From: Cotesia glomerata
Taxonomy: Eukaryota > Arthropoda > Insecta > Hymenoptera > Braconidae
Length of the DNA: 64,000 nt
Reading direction: 5' to 3'
Assembly (NCBI RefSeq): GCF_020080835.1
Contig: NC_058160.1
Coordinates: 26,151,152 to 26,215,151 of the forward strand
The position numbers and the translations under genes are program-made. Below the pieces are notes generated by a model. It searched no databases. It was not told where the DNA came from and worked only from the letters and a program-made list of their open reading frames with translations. Below, one piece after another: positions 11,501 to 22,787 of the stretch. The stretch's first letter is position 1, and the number at the start of each line of letters is the position of its first letter.

Positions 11501-12763
11501 ATCCCGATGTTACTCCCATCAAGAGCTTTCATTTGAGTACCCACATGTATTTTGATATATTTTTCATATATACATATATATAATACATATAAATATATGA
11601 AAAATTGATGTGGATACTCAAATGAAAGGTCTTGATGAGTGTAACATCGGGATGAGCTTATATCTTTAAAAATGTCAATAGTTCACGAGATACAAGGTCA
11701 TTTCTTAATTATGTATCTAGAGATAGAGCATTTTAGAACGCAGCCTAAATACTGATCATGATAAATTGACTATTGGTGAGAATAATATGAAACCATGAAA
11801 AGGCATAACTCCAGGTTAAGACTTTCCAACGATACCAAATTTAACCATAAAAACCCATTTTATCATTTAAATACACTGACCACAAAATTTTGCTTATTCT
11901 CTTAATAATATAGATTACTCATTAGTAAATTTTATTTACTTTCAGACTGATAAAGACTGGTCACTGGCTATTCAAAAAGAAGTGGAAAATAGTTTAAGAA
12001 GAAATAATACTGAGCTAAACATACTTTCATTGCTGGGGATGAATGAAGCATTAGATAGATGCATAAAAGCCAATGATAATAACTCTTTCTTTAGTATCTT
12101 CAAGTAACTATCAATTTAATTCTTTCTTACTTATGAAATAAATTTTTTTTTTATTATTCATAAAAATATTTATTACAGTTATCAAGTAAAGAAGACCTTA
12201 GACCACTTTGAGACTCGTGACATAAAGTTGAATCGCGCCGAATACGAGGAAGAATTAAGAATATTCCGGGAAGAACGCGCTAAAAATTCGACTGATGAAA
12301 TAAATCAAGTTAAAGGAATGTTGGACAACAAGGAAGAACGGCAAAGACTTAATGGAAGCATCGCCGTGCCATCGGACCTGATAGACGTACCAGATTTAGA
12401 CAACGCGGATGACCCTATGCCAGTGCCTACTCGTGGTCGTGGACGTGCAAAAGCAACAAGAGCTAGAGCAGGAACACGCGGTGCAGCCCGTGGTGGCAGA
12501 GGACGAGCTGCTCCTGCTGCGTCTCCAGTCAGGAGTCCTCTGACAATAAGCACTCAGGCTAGAAACAACCAGGTACTAATCTTATCCAACAATCTCCAAT
12601 TATTTTTAAATTTATCTAAATAATTTGTACTAATAATTTTTAGACATCAAACAATGGTAATGATCGTTTCTTTCAACCAACTCAACCAAGTCAACTAATG
12701 ACATCAACTCAACGACCAGGTGCTCGTAAACCAACTCAGTTCTACAACAGCGATTCTGATTAA
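8506..12763 (+). CDS. mre11: MRE11 double-strand-break repair nuclease
   Basis: Ten exons: 8506-8611, 8773-8941, 9028-9161, 9743-9933, 10011-10224, 10292-10628, 10686-10830, 11946-12103, 12180-12572 and 12644-12763; about 655 residues. The phosphodiesterase motifs are all present: Asp23 and His25 (ATDCHLG), Asp65 (GGDLFHD), Asn132-His133 (GNHD), His219 (HQNR) and GHEHE at 246-250, with QPGSSVATS following. The C-terminus has a Gly-Arg-rich stretch (about 568-600), like the methylated GAR motif of animal MRE11, and ends in SDSD. With RAD50 and NBS1 it processes DNA ends in the nucleus. All junctions keep phase except exon 8/9, where canonical splicing loses one base (see findings). Introns 3 and 7 carry a LINE and a Helitron. 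The start is the first in-frame ATG. Confidence 0.96.
9220..9739 (+). mobile_element. 5'-truncated non-LTR retrotransposon (LINE) in MRE11 intron 3
   Basis: Translation of about 9260-9410 reads SFLISSIRLWQELP followed by a TFKRKAYEFL stretch. This is the usual C-terminus after the reverse transcriptase of Jockey/CR1-like LINEs (RLWNxLP...FK). A 3' UTR follows with CCTTGGCATTTAAG and ends in a (AAAT)n tail at about 9714-9732. A related 3' end with the same TTGGCAT and (AAAT)n tail is at about 54070-54096. It is a dead fragment without RT core or endonuclease. Confidence 0.75.
10880..11914 (-). mobile_element. Non-autonomous Helitron, family H1, copy B (in MRE11 intron 7)
   Basis: In minus orientation the 5' end is TCTATATTATTAAGAGAATA (at 11914) and the 3' end is the hairpin region CAGTAACATAGTGACTGC, with a mutated CTAG at about 10880. 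The core inverted repeat (GATGTTACACTCATCAAGAG and its complement) is present about three times in tandem at roughly 11010-11190, 11245-11420 and 11495-11670, so this copy is larger than A and D. It is inserted antisense to MRE11 and fills most of the 1.1-kb intron. Confidence 0.82.
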
Positions 12764-12886
12764 TCAAAATAACATTTATTGTTAAAAAATACTTTCTATT
12801 GCTACCTTAATTACATTAATGGAAGATAATTTTTCACGTTAGAGTATTTTTTTATTAAAAATTAATTATAAAGTTTTTTTTTAAGT

Positions 12887-12892
12887 AATAAA
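12887..12892 (+). terminator. MRE11 poly(A) signal candidate
   Basis: AATAAA lies about 120 bases past the MRE11 stop. The convergent SEC8 gene has TTTATT (AATAAA on minus) at 12935-12940. The two 3' ends therefore lie within roughly 200 bases, and overlapping 3' UTRs are possible. Confidence 0.5.
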
Positions 12893-12971
12893 TAATTTTT
12901 GATAACAATTTTATTACCAATTTTCAACAGTATATTTATTAATATTAATATAATATAAACTAACGATAAAA

Positions 12972-15900
12972 CTATACTGTAGCTCCAATTTCACCTAGAA
13001 TCTCAGATAACCTTTCTAATTGTTTACTTATTGAAGAGTGTTGTGCCTGACTTCTAGCAATTAATTGGAAAGCATTTATATACTCTAGCTCCGAAAATTG
13101 TGGTCCATTTTCAAGTATATTATTCAAAATATCCTCAGGGGTCTCATAAAAAAGTTCAAAGTATTGTCTTGCATAATCCAGCGCCAGTTCGCGGGCCATA
13201 GTTATATTAGTAAGTGTCTGTTGAAGTGTAAAAACATTTCTACACATACGTTGGATCCCACTTTTGTCTATTTTATCAATATACTGCGCGGAAGTTATTA
13301 ATATTTTAGTTATCAAATGTCCAAGGCCTTCAAAAATATATTTTGTCTTTTTGGGGTGCAGAGTAGACTGCAGTGACTCGTCGATGTTCTGCAAAACACG
13401 ACTGAGTTCTTGTACTCGCGGATCTGCTTCCTGAGGATCCTGAACTCCATCACACAGATGACTGTACTCGCCACGAGGTAATAAGTAGTGGAAACACTGT
13501 ACTCTTACTTCCAGATGCAGCAGAAGAATACATGTGTTGGCAAGTTCTTCAAACTCAACAGCGACTTGCTCGAGCAGTTCAACAAGCGAATCAGAAACAC
13601 GTGGTAAAAGTGTTTGGTTGTCATTGCTGTTTTTAGATTGTTGTAATTCAGCAGTAAGTAAGCGTATTGACAAAGCAAACCACTCGACACTTTCTTGCAA
13701 AAGTGCCAAGCAACGAAGCTGACCAACGTCAGATAGAATTTCGCTTGAATTTATTCCTCCCTCGCCTAAATTGCTCGCCAGAATTTCAGCTTCTCGCAAA
13801 TTGCGCTGTCTTACATCTTCAGGGCTTTCTTCTTCCTGAGTCTCCTGGCGACGCATTGACCATCCACGGGTTATCTTCCCACGCTTATCGCTCGTAGTTT
13901 CACTCTTCATATTGTCCCAGTTAGGCAGTGATTTTATAAACCTGCTGATGTCGTCGTCTTTCAACCAAGCCGCTGAACAGATTTTTCTATCCTCATTCCC
14001 CGATTGTATTATATTGCGGTACGCTGATTGACAAGTCTCCCGATAATTGTGGAGAATATTGAGCGCCAGAGTACAAAAATGCTCGCCCTGAAGGGGCAGA
14101 GCTATCATCAGTGATCTCAACTCAGCTATACACTGCTCGACTTTTACTGCTGATTGTAACAGCGGTCGCGCCAATCCCAAGTCTTTCATAACTTCTGGTG
14201 GTGTTATGGTTTGCCAAGCATCCGATGCTTTTGTTGCAGCGTCAATTGTCGTTGCTACCATTATGTGATGTCGTCCCAGAAACTCTTCCTTTATGTAGTC
14301 AGCTATAAAACTATTTAGTGTACAAGAATTACCAGGTTGGATTTCTAATGCGCGTTCTATTTCTTCGATAAATTGCATCATAGGACGGAATATAAATGTT
14401 ATATTTTTAGGGTCTGGTTCACATACTAGCCGTTTTGATATTTTTAATGATGCATTGTCCTGAAAAAATGATTTATTATTGTTAATTTTGATAGAATTTT
14501 TAGAGAAAAAAAAAAAAAAAAGACAAAATTATACATAAGAGTTGGACAGAAATTTAAAGCTAGTAATTTTGTGTAGTATAAAAATTATTCTTTGTTATAA
14601 AAGCTGTAAAGAGTGTAATAATTTAAATTTAATTTAATTTAACTAAGTTAAGAAAATGCAATAAAATAAAGTGTATTGTAGAGAGCGAAATGAAGTTATA
14701 AAAAAAAAGAGTGTACCAAAGAAAACGGTAAAAAAAAAAAATTGCGATTGTAAAGCACTCTCTGATGCTTCGCACCATGAGTCGTGCAAAAATACAGTAG
14801 ACTCTCGATAACTCGAACTTCAAGGAAAGTGATATAAACTTCGAGTTAACGAATTTTTGACTTAACAAGATGTTCAAAATTTGCAAGTAGACCAAAAAAA
14901 TTAAGAAAACACTTGATTTGCAATAAAATAACTTAGAGAGAAAATATACATTACAACCAAGAATATAAGAAGCATTGAAAATTCCTATAGGAATTTAAAT
15001 TTGATTGCTATAAGCTTGGACAGTTCAGAGAAAAACGTCTTTATATTTTACTAACTTCGACTTATAGAGTTTCACTTTTAAAATTCGAGTTATCTATATT
15101 AATATTATAAAGAGGAAATATTTGATTGTTTGCATTGAATAGGCTCCGAAACTACTGAACCGATTTGAAAAATTCTTTCACTGTTGGAAAGCTACATTAT
15201 CCTCGGGTGACATAGGCTATCTTATATTATGAATAATTTGAAAATTTTTGTTAAATACCCGTACGAAGCCGGGGCGAACTGCTAGTAGAGTATAAATATC
15301 CTTTATCGATGCTGGAAGAGAAACGATACTAAGTTCGAGTTACAGAGTCTAAATAATTCGAAATATCGCGTATTTAAGAGTTCAGCGGAAGGGAATACAA
15401 ACTTTTTTCGAGTTACTGAGAATTTCGACTTAACAAGGTTCGAGTTACCGAGATTCCACTGTATTATGTAAGTATATAAATGTAAAATGGTAAAAGTTTT
15501 GTAAAACTCTAAATATTGTGATACAAATAAAATTATATTATATTCTATTAATTTTTAGTAATTTATAAAAGATAAATAAAAAAAAATATACTTACTATAA
15601 AACTAGCATTGCTGAGTTTCTGATCCTTCAGATACGTATTTAGTGTTTTAGGATGTAAAGAAAAGTCAAATTTAAACAAAGACCCGTTTTTTTGTCTCTG
15701 AGGTTTACGCTTTGCGAAGTAAGCATTAATATCAACAGATGATTCGGAAAAATTAGTCGGCTGAAATGGTCGATCCACAACATTCTGTATATCAAGATAC
15801 TCTGTCAGTAATAATTGTAAGACCGCTTGTATTTTACTCCAAACATCAGGCATCTCATACAATCGTACATCGACGCTGTACTTTTTGGAAACATGAGAGA

Positions 15901-17951
15901 AACTTCTTAACGCCATCGAGTGAGCGTTAGCAATCATTCTAAACTGATCAAAAATAGTCTGGAGTAACTCGAGTAATGCCGACTGACCATTATTCTCTTC
16001 CCCGTCTGCGTGATTGATGATACGTACGCCACTGACATCGGATTTAGGCATCATCTTATCAGCATTAGCTTTTATTGAATCCGAAGTACGCGCAATTATA
16101 TTCAACAACTCATTCTGCATCTTACTCTTGATCGCTTCGACTGCGTCGGGAATATTATTCAACAATGCCAGACATTCAATGATAATCGCAATGAAATGCT
16201 CAGAATTTTCTTCTGGATTCAATGAATTTTCATCCTCAATTATGTTTGTTAAATCTTCTTGCTGAGAATTAAGTCCCCGAGCCAACTGGCCGCTAGGATA
16301 GCTGACGTCCAACAACGCGCGTTTTACTTTATTGCCTCTAGATCCGCGAGCCTCGTTACTGCGCTGAAAATCGCGTCCAGATCCTTGTCTCTTCAACAAA
16401 ACCTCCCTGGTAGTTTCGACGTACAAGTGTCTCGTCAATTCCTCGAGTAATTTTGACTGAAGCTGCTGCTTTTTTGCCTCCAACTCTGTCTTGACTTCTC
16501 TCAGCGCTTCAACTCCTTCTAAACTACCATCACCCATTGACAATGCGGATACCAGCAGCTGGGTCGCATGGAGGTACAATTTTTTGTTCAAATAATTGCT
16601 TAATTTAGCCGGTACTTCTTTTAACTGGTCAATATCATTCAGTAATTGAAGTACATGTTTGTGCTCAATGCCTTCCAGCCATAACTTCATCAATTCTTCA
16701 CGTCTGCATCTCAGTAATTGTTTACAAGCATTCAGGTTTTCTTTTACTGTGTGAATCTTTTCTCGTGATGACGTAACTCTTTCAGATAAGTTACTGAATA
16801 TCTGTTTAAATAAAATTATTTAATTACTGTTATTTATTTTTTTTTAATTATTAATTATTTTATCAAAAGCTGGAATTTTCAGCTTATATATATTTTTTTT
16901 AAATAACCATGAAATAAGTTTATAATTAATTGGGTAATAATTAAATTATTGATTTAAAATTTTTAATTAAATTTGATATTTTTTAAATAAAATTAATTAT
17001 GAAAATTAAATTAGCTGACATAAAAATTTTTAGAATTTTTTTTAATTGAAAAATTATTACAAATAGAGAAAAATTTTTATTTGTAAAAAACTATGAAAAT
17101 TAATGTAGCATATATTTAATAATTTAAAAAATTTTATAACAAATAAATTATGGCAAAAAAAAATTAGAAAAAAAAAATTTGCATTAGAAATTTAAAAAAA
17201 ATGAAAAATTCAATTTTTTAAAAATAATTTTTTGGAACAAATCGTTTTGTTAAATGAAATTAAAAAATTGTCAAGTGACTGCTAACTTGAATGTCATAAA
17301 AAATTTGAAAAATTATAAGTGCAAATTTTTAAAAAATATTTTTTAGTCATAATTTAATAAATGAAAATCAAGTTAGCTGACATCTAAAAATTAATAGAAT
17401 TTTTTTTTATTAAAAAAATTATTACAAAATAATAAAAAAAAATTTTCATGTGTAAAAAACTTGAAAAACTGTAGGAGCAATTAAAAAAAAATTTTTTTTG
17501 GTTCTAATTTAATAATTAAAAGAAATTAAAAACGTCGTCTAACTTTAATGTTATATTTAATAAATAAAAAAAAATAAAAATCTCGACTAACTTTAGTGTT
17601 ATAAATAAATTACATACTTTCATAACTTCAGTAAGATCTTGATCATGCAATGAAACCAGTTCATCAAGCTTTTGATCACTCCGTTTGTATTCCTTTTCAA
17701 GTTTAGCCTTTTCAACTTCTCTTTGCTCATTTGTTTCACTTGCTGACAGTGCTCGTATTACTGATATCAACAATCCACTCTGTTAAATAATTTATAATTA
17801 TTAAACAACAATTATCAATAATCAATAAAAAATTTATAACCTAAATAGGTGTGAATTTATTTATAAATGTAAATAAAAATATTATAATAAAACTTACTGT
17901 TTCCTTGGTATGTTTTATACCTCGTGGAGGTTTTATCGGTGGTCCAGACAT
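12972..17951 (-). CDS. Sec8: SEC8/EXOC4, exocyst complex subunit
   Basis: Four exons (17951-17898, 17779-17618, 16801-15596, 14459-12972), all boundaries in phase 0, give 969 residues, close to the fly and human lengths. The N-terminus (MSGPPIKPPRG, then SGLLISVIRALSASE) leads into a coiled-coil-rich SEC8 N-terminal domain through about residue 250. The long helical remainder has the typical segments NIPDAVEAIK (exon 3) and SDVGQLRCLALLQESVEW (exon 4). Known role: within the exocyst it tethers secretory vesicles to the plasma membrane. It shares a short divergent promoter with TRAPPC5, another tethering gene, and converges with MRE11. Intron 3 carries nested transposons; intron 2 (17617-16802) is extremely AT-rich with short degenerate repeats. 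Confidence 0.95.
14795..15461. mobile_element. TIR element with pogo/Tigger-like ends in SEC8 intron 3
   Basis: The left end CAGTAGACTCTCGATAACTC and right end GAGTTACCGAGATTCCACTG are inverted repeats flanked by TA on both sides. Further copies of the CGAGTTA/CTTAACAA motif occur inside. TA flanks with CAGT ends fit Tc1/mariner-type (pogo/Tigger-like) non-autonomous elements. No transposase frame is seen. A small Helitron is nested within it. Confidence 0.7.
15093..15285 (+). mobile_element. Small Helitron (family H2) nested in the TIR element
   Basis: It begins TCTATATTAATATTATAAAG and ends CGAAGCCGGGGCGAACTGCTAG, cited here as the 3' CTAG preceded by the GAAGCCGGGGCGAA hairpin region usual for insect Helitrons. 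It sits exactly between A and T, with no target duplication. It has no coding content and is about 193 bp. Confidence 0.8.
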
Positions 17952-18216
17952 TTTATAAATATTAATTAATATTTTCTGTTATTATTGAATAACATTTATT
18001 ATTAAACGTTAAAAAAATAAATCATTCATCTGATGGGAGGTTTTTTCGTAACTGTCAAAGTTAAACGCCATCTGAAATCTGAAACAGCTGACTGATGACA
18101 GCTAAATAAAAACCTTGCGCTTTTTCAACTTGGTAGTTTATAATTGTATAAATATTATTGTAAAAGATAAATTAAAATTAAGAAAGTAGGTTAAATTATT
18201 TATATAGTTTATAATA
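17952..18216. promoter_or_regulatory. Bidirectional SEC8/TRAPPC5 promoter
   Basis: Only 265 bases separate the two divergent ATGs, so the region must serve both genes unless distal starts exist. It contains CGCCATCTG at 18066-18074, CAGCTGACTGATGACAGCT (18087-18105) and a less AT-rich core around 18030-18125. No TATA box is obvious, in keeping with housekeeping promoters. Confidence 0.65.
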
Positions 18217-19620
18217 ATGAATATGAATAATATAACAATATCGGCGGTACGCCCTAGAACAAGTATTATTGATAAATCATTAAGTAAAGGCAAAGGTGAG
18301 GTTAGTTTGAGTTGTTATGCTTTACTATTTTCTGAATTAGTTCAATATTGTCAAAACCGTGTTTATACTGTACCTGAATTACAAAACAAGTGAGTTCAAG
18401 TTTATTATTTACTTATTTAATAATTTATCATACGTACTCCAATTTTTCAATTTTTTATTTTTAATAAACAATGGAAAAGTTTTAATTATTAATTAATAAA
18501 TAGGAGTATAAGTGATTTTATTCATGACACTGAAGTTGAAAGACAATAAAAATTATTTAGCAATGAAATTATTATGAAAAAAATTTAATAAAAAAATTCC
18601 ACTTGTGAAAATTAAAAAAAATTCTTGGTGAAAATTTTTAGAAGCATTTTTTTATTGTTATAAAAATTAAAAAAAATTGACAGCTGTCAGCTAACTTCAG
18701 TATCATTTTTATTTTGTAATTAAAAATGTTAATTGTTTAAATATTTTAGATTAGCAGAAGTTGGAGCAGATGTTGGTCACCGAGTTACAGACTTGTTGAT
18801 AATGCGAGATAAAAATGGGAAGCGTGAAATAAAATTACTCAACATATTGCTTTTCGTTAAAAGTACGCTGTGGAAGTCGCTGTTTGGACGTGAAGCTGAT
18901 AAGTTGGAGCATGCTAATGACGATGAAAGAACTTACTACATCATTGAGAAGGAATCGTTGGTTAACAAATATGTATCGGTACCTAAAGATAAAGGTAGCT
19001 TGAACTGCGCGTCATTTGTTGCTGGTATTGTTGAAGCTGTATTATGTGATTCTGGTTTTGTAAGTGAAAAGAAATTTTTTTGAGTGTTTAAATAAAAATT
19101 TAATATTTCCAGCTACTAAGGTAAAAGACCCAGTTATTGACATTGGCCTAGTTGATTGACACTTGCAATTTTTTTCTAATTAAAAAAATAAAATGTTCTC
19201 AAAAAACCCATCATCTTAAAATTTATAATTCAAAAATTATATTTATTGATTTATTATCAATTGTCAATTGGTTTTATTTAATTGAAATAAAATTGCAAGT
19301 GTCAATAACTGGATTTTTTTACCTTATATTTAATTATGGATGTTAAATTATAAAAAAATTAGTTTAATAGACATCTGACAATTTTTAAAAATTTTTTCTT
19401 ATTGAAAAAAAAAATTAAAACAAAAATTTAATTCTAATCTAATTAATGAAAAAAATTATTTAACATATTAAATTAATTATAAAAAATTGACATCACTAAT
19501 AATTGTTAAAAATTATTTCAGCCAGCAAAAGTAACAGCGCACTGGCACAAAGGAACAACGTACATGGTAAAATTCGATGATTCTGTAATAGCCCGAGATA
19601 AACAACTCGATGAGAAATAA
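18217..19620 (+). CDS. Trappc5: TRAPPC5/TRS31, TRAPP tethering complex subunit
   Basis: Three exons (18217-18389, 18750-19059, 19522-19620) join in phases 2 and 0 to give 193 residues; the human protein has 188. It reads as the TRAPP Bet3-like fold of TRS31: RTSIIDKSLSKGKGEVSLSC, then LPELQNKL-like sequence, GADVGHRVTDLL, KSTLWKSLFGREADKLE, and NCASFVAGIVEAVLCDSGF near the end. As known for the family, it is a core subunit of TRAPP complexes that activate Rab1/Ypt1 for ER-Golgi traffic. The ATG chosen gives MNMNNITISAVRPRTS; Met3 is an alternative start. A MITE sits in intron 2. AATAAA lies at 19699-19704. Confidence 0.95.
19118..19325. mobile_element. MITE with AAGGTAAAAG inverted ends, copy 2 (TRAPPC5 intron 2)
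   Basis: The left end AAGGTAAAAGACCCAGTTAT pairs with the right end ATAACTGGATTTTTTTACCTT. An inner pair, CACTTGCAATTTTTTT and AAATAAAATTGCAAGTG, makes a two-tier hairpin. It is the same family as 6101-6298 and shares the AAGGTAAAAG tip with the hairpin at 44207-44270. Confidence 0.78.
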
Positions 19621-19698
19621 ATATTTACTTTTTACCTTTAAGTGATAAACAATAATTATAATAATCTATTATTGTATATTTAAAAATTAGCAAAAGAG

Positions 19699-19704
19699 AA
19701 TAAA
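19699..19704 (+). terminator. TRAPPC5 poly(A) signal candidate
   Basis: AATAAA lies about 80 bases after the TRAPPC5 stop. On the minus strand AATAAA (TTTATT at 19747-19756) serves the convergent NDUFB4 gene, so the two 3' UTRs nearly touch or overlap. Confidence 0.5.
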
Positions 19705-19812
19705 CAATAATTAAATTTTTATGTATATAATTTTAATAGTTCTACTTTTATTTATTTTCCCCCAATCAATATTATATAGATATATATATATGTACTCCTA
19801 CAAAAACATAGC

Positions 19813-20846
19813 TTAATTACAAGCAAAATCACGGTCTCGGTAGCTTACAAGACCAGATCTCAACTTCGTCTCCTTCGCGATCTGTTAAAGGAAAATATAA
19901 ATATATTTAGTGAAAATTTTTAAAATTAAATATATTAACATCAATTTATTATTGTTATATGTAATTCATACCCTGCGTTTTCGGACAATGTATGTAGTAA
20001 GTAATATTGGTCCGAGCATCCCTATCCAGAAGAATGCGGCGTTTTTAACAGTTGGTCTAAAAAACTCAGCTCCTCTGACTTTCATTGCCATAAAGCGATT
20101 GACTGCGATATCGTCCTGTAATTATCAAAATTACTTAGTTAAATATTTATGAAAATTAAGTTAGCCGACATTTAAAAACTTTTAGTTTTTTTTTTATTGA
20201 AAAAATTATTACAAAAAAATTCATTTGTAAAAAATTTAAAAAATTACACGTGTAACTTTTTAAAATATTTTTTAGTTATAATTTAATAAATGAAAAAAAA
20301 ACAACAAAAAATTAAAAACGTCGGCTAACTTTAGTATTATTAAATATTTTTATGGTTTAAAAATAAATAAATAAAGTATAAAAAAAAAAAGTAGAAATTT
20401 ACTAAATGATAATATTGATTTATAATTATTTTTTTTTAATATTTCAATTTGTTAATTCATAATTTAATTTTTTAAAATAAACAATTCAATTCGTTTAACT
20501 AATAATAATAATAATCATAATACTCAAAACAGAATATTATGTAACAGAATAAAATCAATTAAAACATACACAACAAATAAATTGTAAAATTAATAATCCA
20601 GAAATTATAAATTTATAATATTTAAATAAAAATATTAAAATTATTTAAAAAATTAATTTAAAAATAGATAAATGTAAGGTTGGATTTGTTGACACTTACA
20701 ACAATACCTCCGACACCCAAAGCATGACGATAAGGATTTTGAGTTTGTTTCAGATACTCATATCGCAATTTATTGCGCCTTGCTGTACGGTGCTCTAATA
20801 TTTCTTTTTGAAGCGGAGAAATATCAAACGTTTCACGGCCAGCCAT
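19813..20846 (-). CDS. Ndufb4: NDUFB4 (B15), complex I accessory subunit
   Basis: Three exons (20846-20700, 20115-19972, 19881-19813) join in phase 0 to give 119 residues; human NDUFB4 has 129. The N-terminal half matches the family: FDISPLQKEILEHRTARR, then KLRYEYLKQTQNPYRHAL. The second exon has FRPTVKNAAFFWIG, then a single membrane segment (MLGPILLTTYIV) followed by basic residues. The short tail (KLRSGLVSYRDRDF) parallels the EGKLDRTF end of the human protein. Known role: a single-pass supernumerary subunit in the distal membrane arm of mitochondrial NADH dehydrogenase. No cleavable presequence is evident, as usual for this subunit. Confidence 0.92.
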
Positions 20847-21100
20847 AATTATCTCACGTTATGGTAATCAAATCGATTGATGTTTAATTTTATTTTTTTG
20901 TCCGAAAACCACGGACCCAAAATGAACTTTCCTTTTCCTCCGTGTTTCTTAAAACAATACACTAGCGCTCCCTAGCGAGAAATTTTGAAACTCCCGCGCA
21001 GCGCCACAAGGAAGTCTTCTTTTTAACCGCCAGATGGAACATATCCTCCGGCCGGGACGGTCGCACAATTTTTTCGTCCGCAAATATTTGTCAAAAACTC
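20847..21100 (-). promoter_or_regulatory. NDUFB4 promoter region
   Basis: This island is more GC-rich than its surroundings. It contains GCGCTCCCTAGCGA (20965-20978), close to the fly CTCF consensus, then CTCCCGCGCAGCGCCAC and CCGCCAGATGG (about 21029-21039). It marks the boundary between the gene cluster and the gene desert. Motif function is inferred from resemblance only. Confidence 0.45.
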
Positions 21101-22507
21101 GATAAATAATTGATAATAATTAGTCATAATTATTTTTTAATATTTTTACAGCTTGCCAGTTGCAGTTTTTTATGTATATGGTATGTAAATTATAATTTAT
21201 GCATGCTATAATGATCGATTTTCTTGCTTACCAATTAATCAAAATGTCGGACGCTAAAGCACCGACATGGTAGTTCATATAAAAAGATCAATAATATTTA
21301 CTTTGAAAGTATGACAAAAGATGTCAGGTTTTAACTTGAAATTAAACTCGTTCCTCCAGTGGCACTTAAACCACTTGAATAATAATAAAACGGCAAATTT
21401 AATTTAAAAATTCAACTCACGATTTATTTATTGCCGTAATTTAAACTCTGGCAATAAAACGCTAAAACTAACAGATAATACTAAAGAATTTAAAGTATTC
21501 CTCTGTAAAACTCCTACGACAACAAAATTTTATTTATAAATAACTTAAACTTTAACGTACCATCACTCAATTTCAGCTTATAATATATTTTAATACTTAT
21601 GCGCATTTTATTACTATTTTAATAAATAGGCGCTGTAAAATTGACGTATCTCTTCTTAAATATACAACCAATAAATCTTTACCAAATATCAGAGTATTAA
21701 AATATCCTAACTAGTAACTTTTAATGGGCTTTAAATTAGGTCGTCAAATAATAAAAATAATAATTAAGAAAAAAAATGATAAATAAAAATAATAAAAAAA
21801 AATTTTATTGTTATTATTAATTTAATAGTACAATAATAATTACAATAATACAAGGCCTATATAAATGTTTAATGGGTGTAAAAGCCTTATAATATATACA
21901 TAAGTATTTAGAACCGAGTTTAGGGGTCGCTCGGTTGCTTATTGAACCAAAAATATAATAATAATTACTCCAAGTACTGTACCTAGCCCGACATAAAGTT
22001 TATTACCTTGCCAGTTGTGAAAGCTGTGTACTTCTCACCATTCCTTAAATTAATAGCTTATAATTAAATTCATAACAGATTTACTATTTAATCCCATCGA
22101 ATAGTTTCGTACAAACATTAACACGCTGTTTTTAAATTTTTACTTTCATTTTAATTACTGGGATAGGGAATAAGCAAGTTTATTCAAATTTTTAATCCAA
22201 TCTTAATTAGGTATTATACTTATATTTATTATAAATTATAATAAAATAGTGTTTGAATTTAAATCGAAGCGTGCAAGGTATACCTTTCATAAAACGAGCT
22301 ATGAAATCCCTCCTCCCCTATTAGCTCTGTCACAACCGACCATATTTAACACTATTTGCCACATTATTATTACCCGGTACCTCCATAATTTATTGTCAGT
22401 ATCACAAACCCGCGTTACCTTCTATGCTACTTCTACTATACTATACACACACAAACTCTGTAGATACATCTCTAGATATGTATATTCATCCCAAGCATTG
22501 CTCGGAA

Positions 22508-22510
<3 letters not shown>
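21101..22510. other. Gene-free AT-rich DNA at the start of the desert
   Basis: Nothing codes convincingly. Sequence is AT-rich with a short moderate-GC stretch at about 21905-22040 (GGGGTCGCTCGGTTGC, CTAGCCCGAC). No repeat family recognised elsewhere in the window was seen here. Confidence 0.4.

Positions 22511-22579
<69 letters not shown>
22511..22579. repeat. (TA)n microsatellite
   Basis: An uninterrupted TA repeat of about 34 units. Expected to be polymorphic and prone to assembly length error. Confidence 0.95.
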
Positions 22580-22582
<3 letters not shown>

Positions 22583-22787
22583 CTGATTAATCATTCGTTA
22601 TCGAAAATTTGTAATAATTAATTTAATACATTTTCGTTTAATATTGTACAATCATAATTTAATATTATTCAATAATATGAGAAATTGCGACGTGCTTGGG
22701 ATATTTCATTCCCATATTTTTGGAATTATTAGTCTAACAAGTACAATTTAATTTATAAAATTTTAGGTTTTTCTGAATTAATTAGAA
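22580..22787. other. AT-rich unassigned DNA
   Basis: AT-rich sequence between the TA tract and a Helitron. No feature seen. Confidence 0.4.

Noticed and set aside
22249..22621. Small plus frames around the TA microsatellite
   Set aside because: They encode Tyr-Ile repeats from TATATA and flanking noise.
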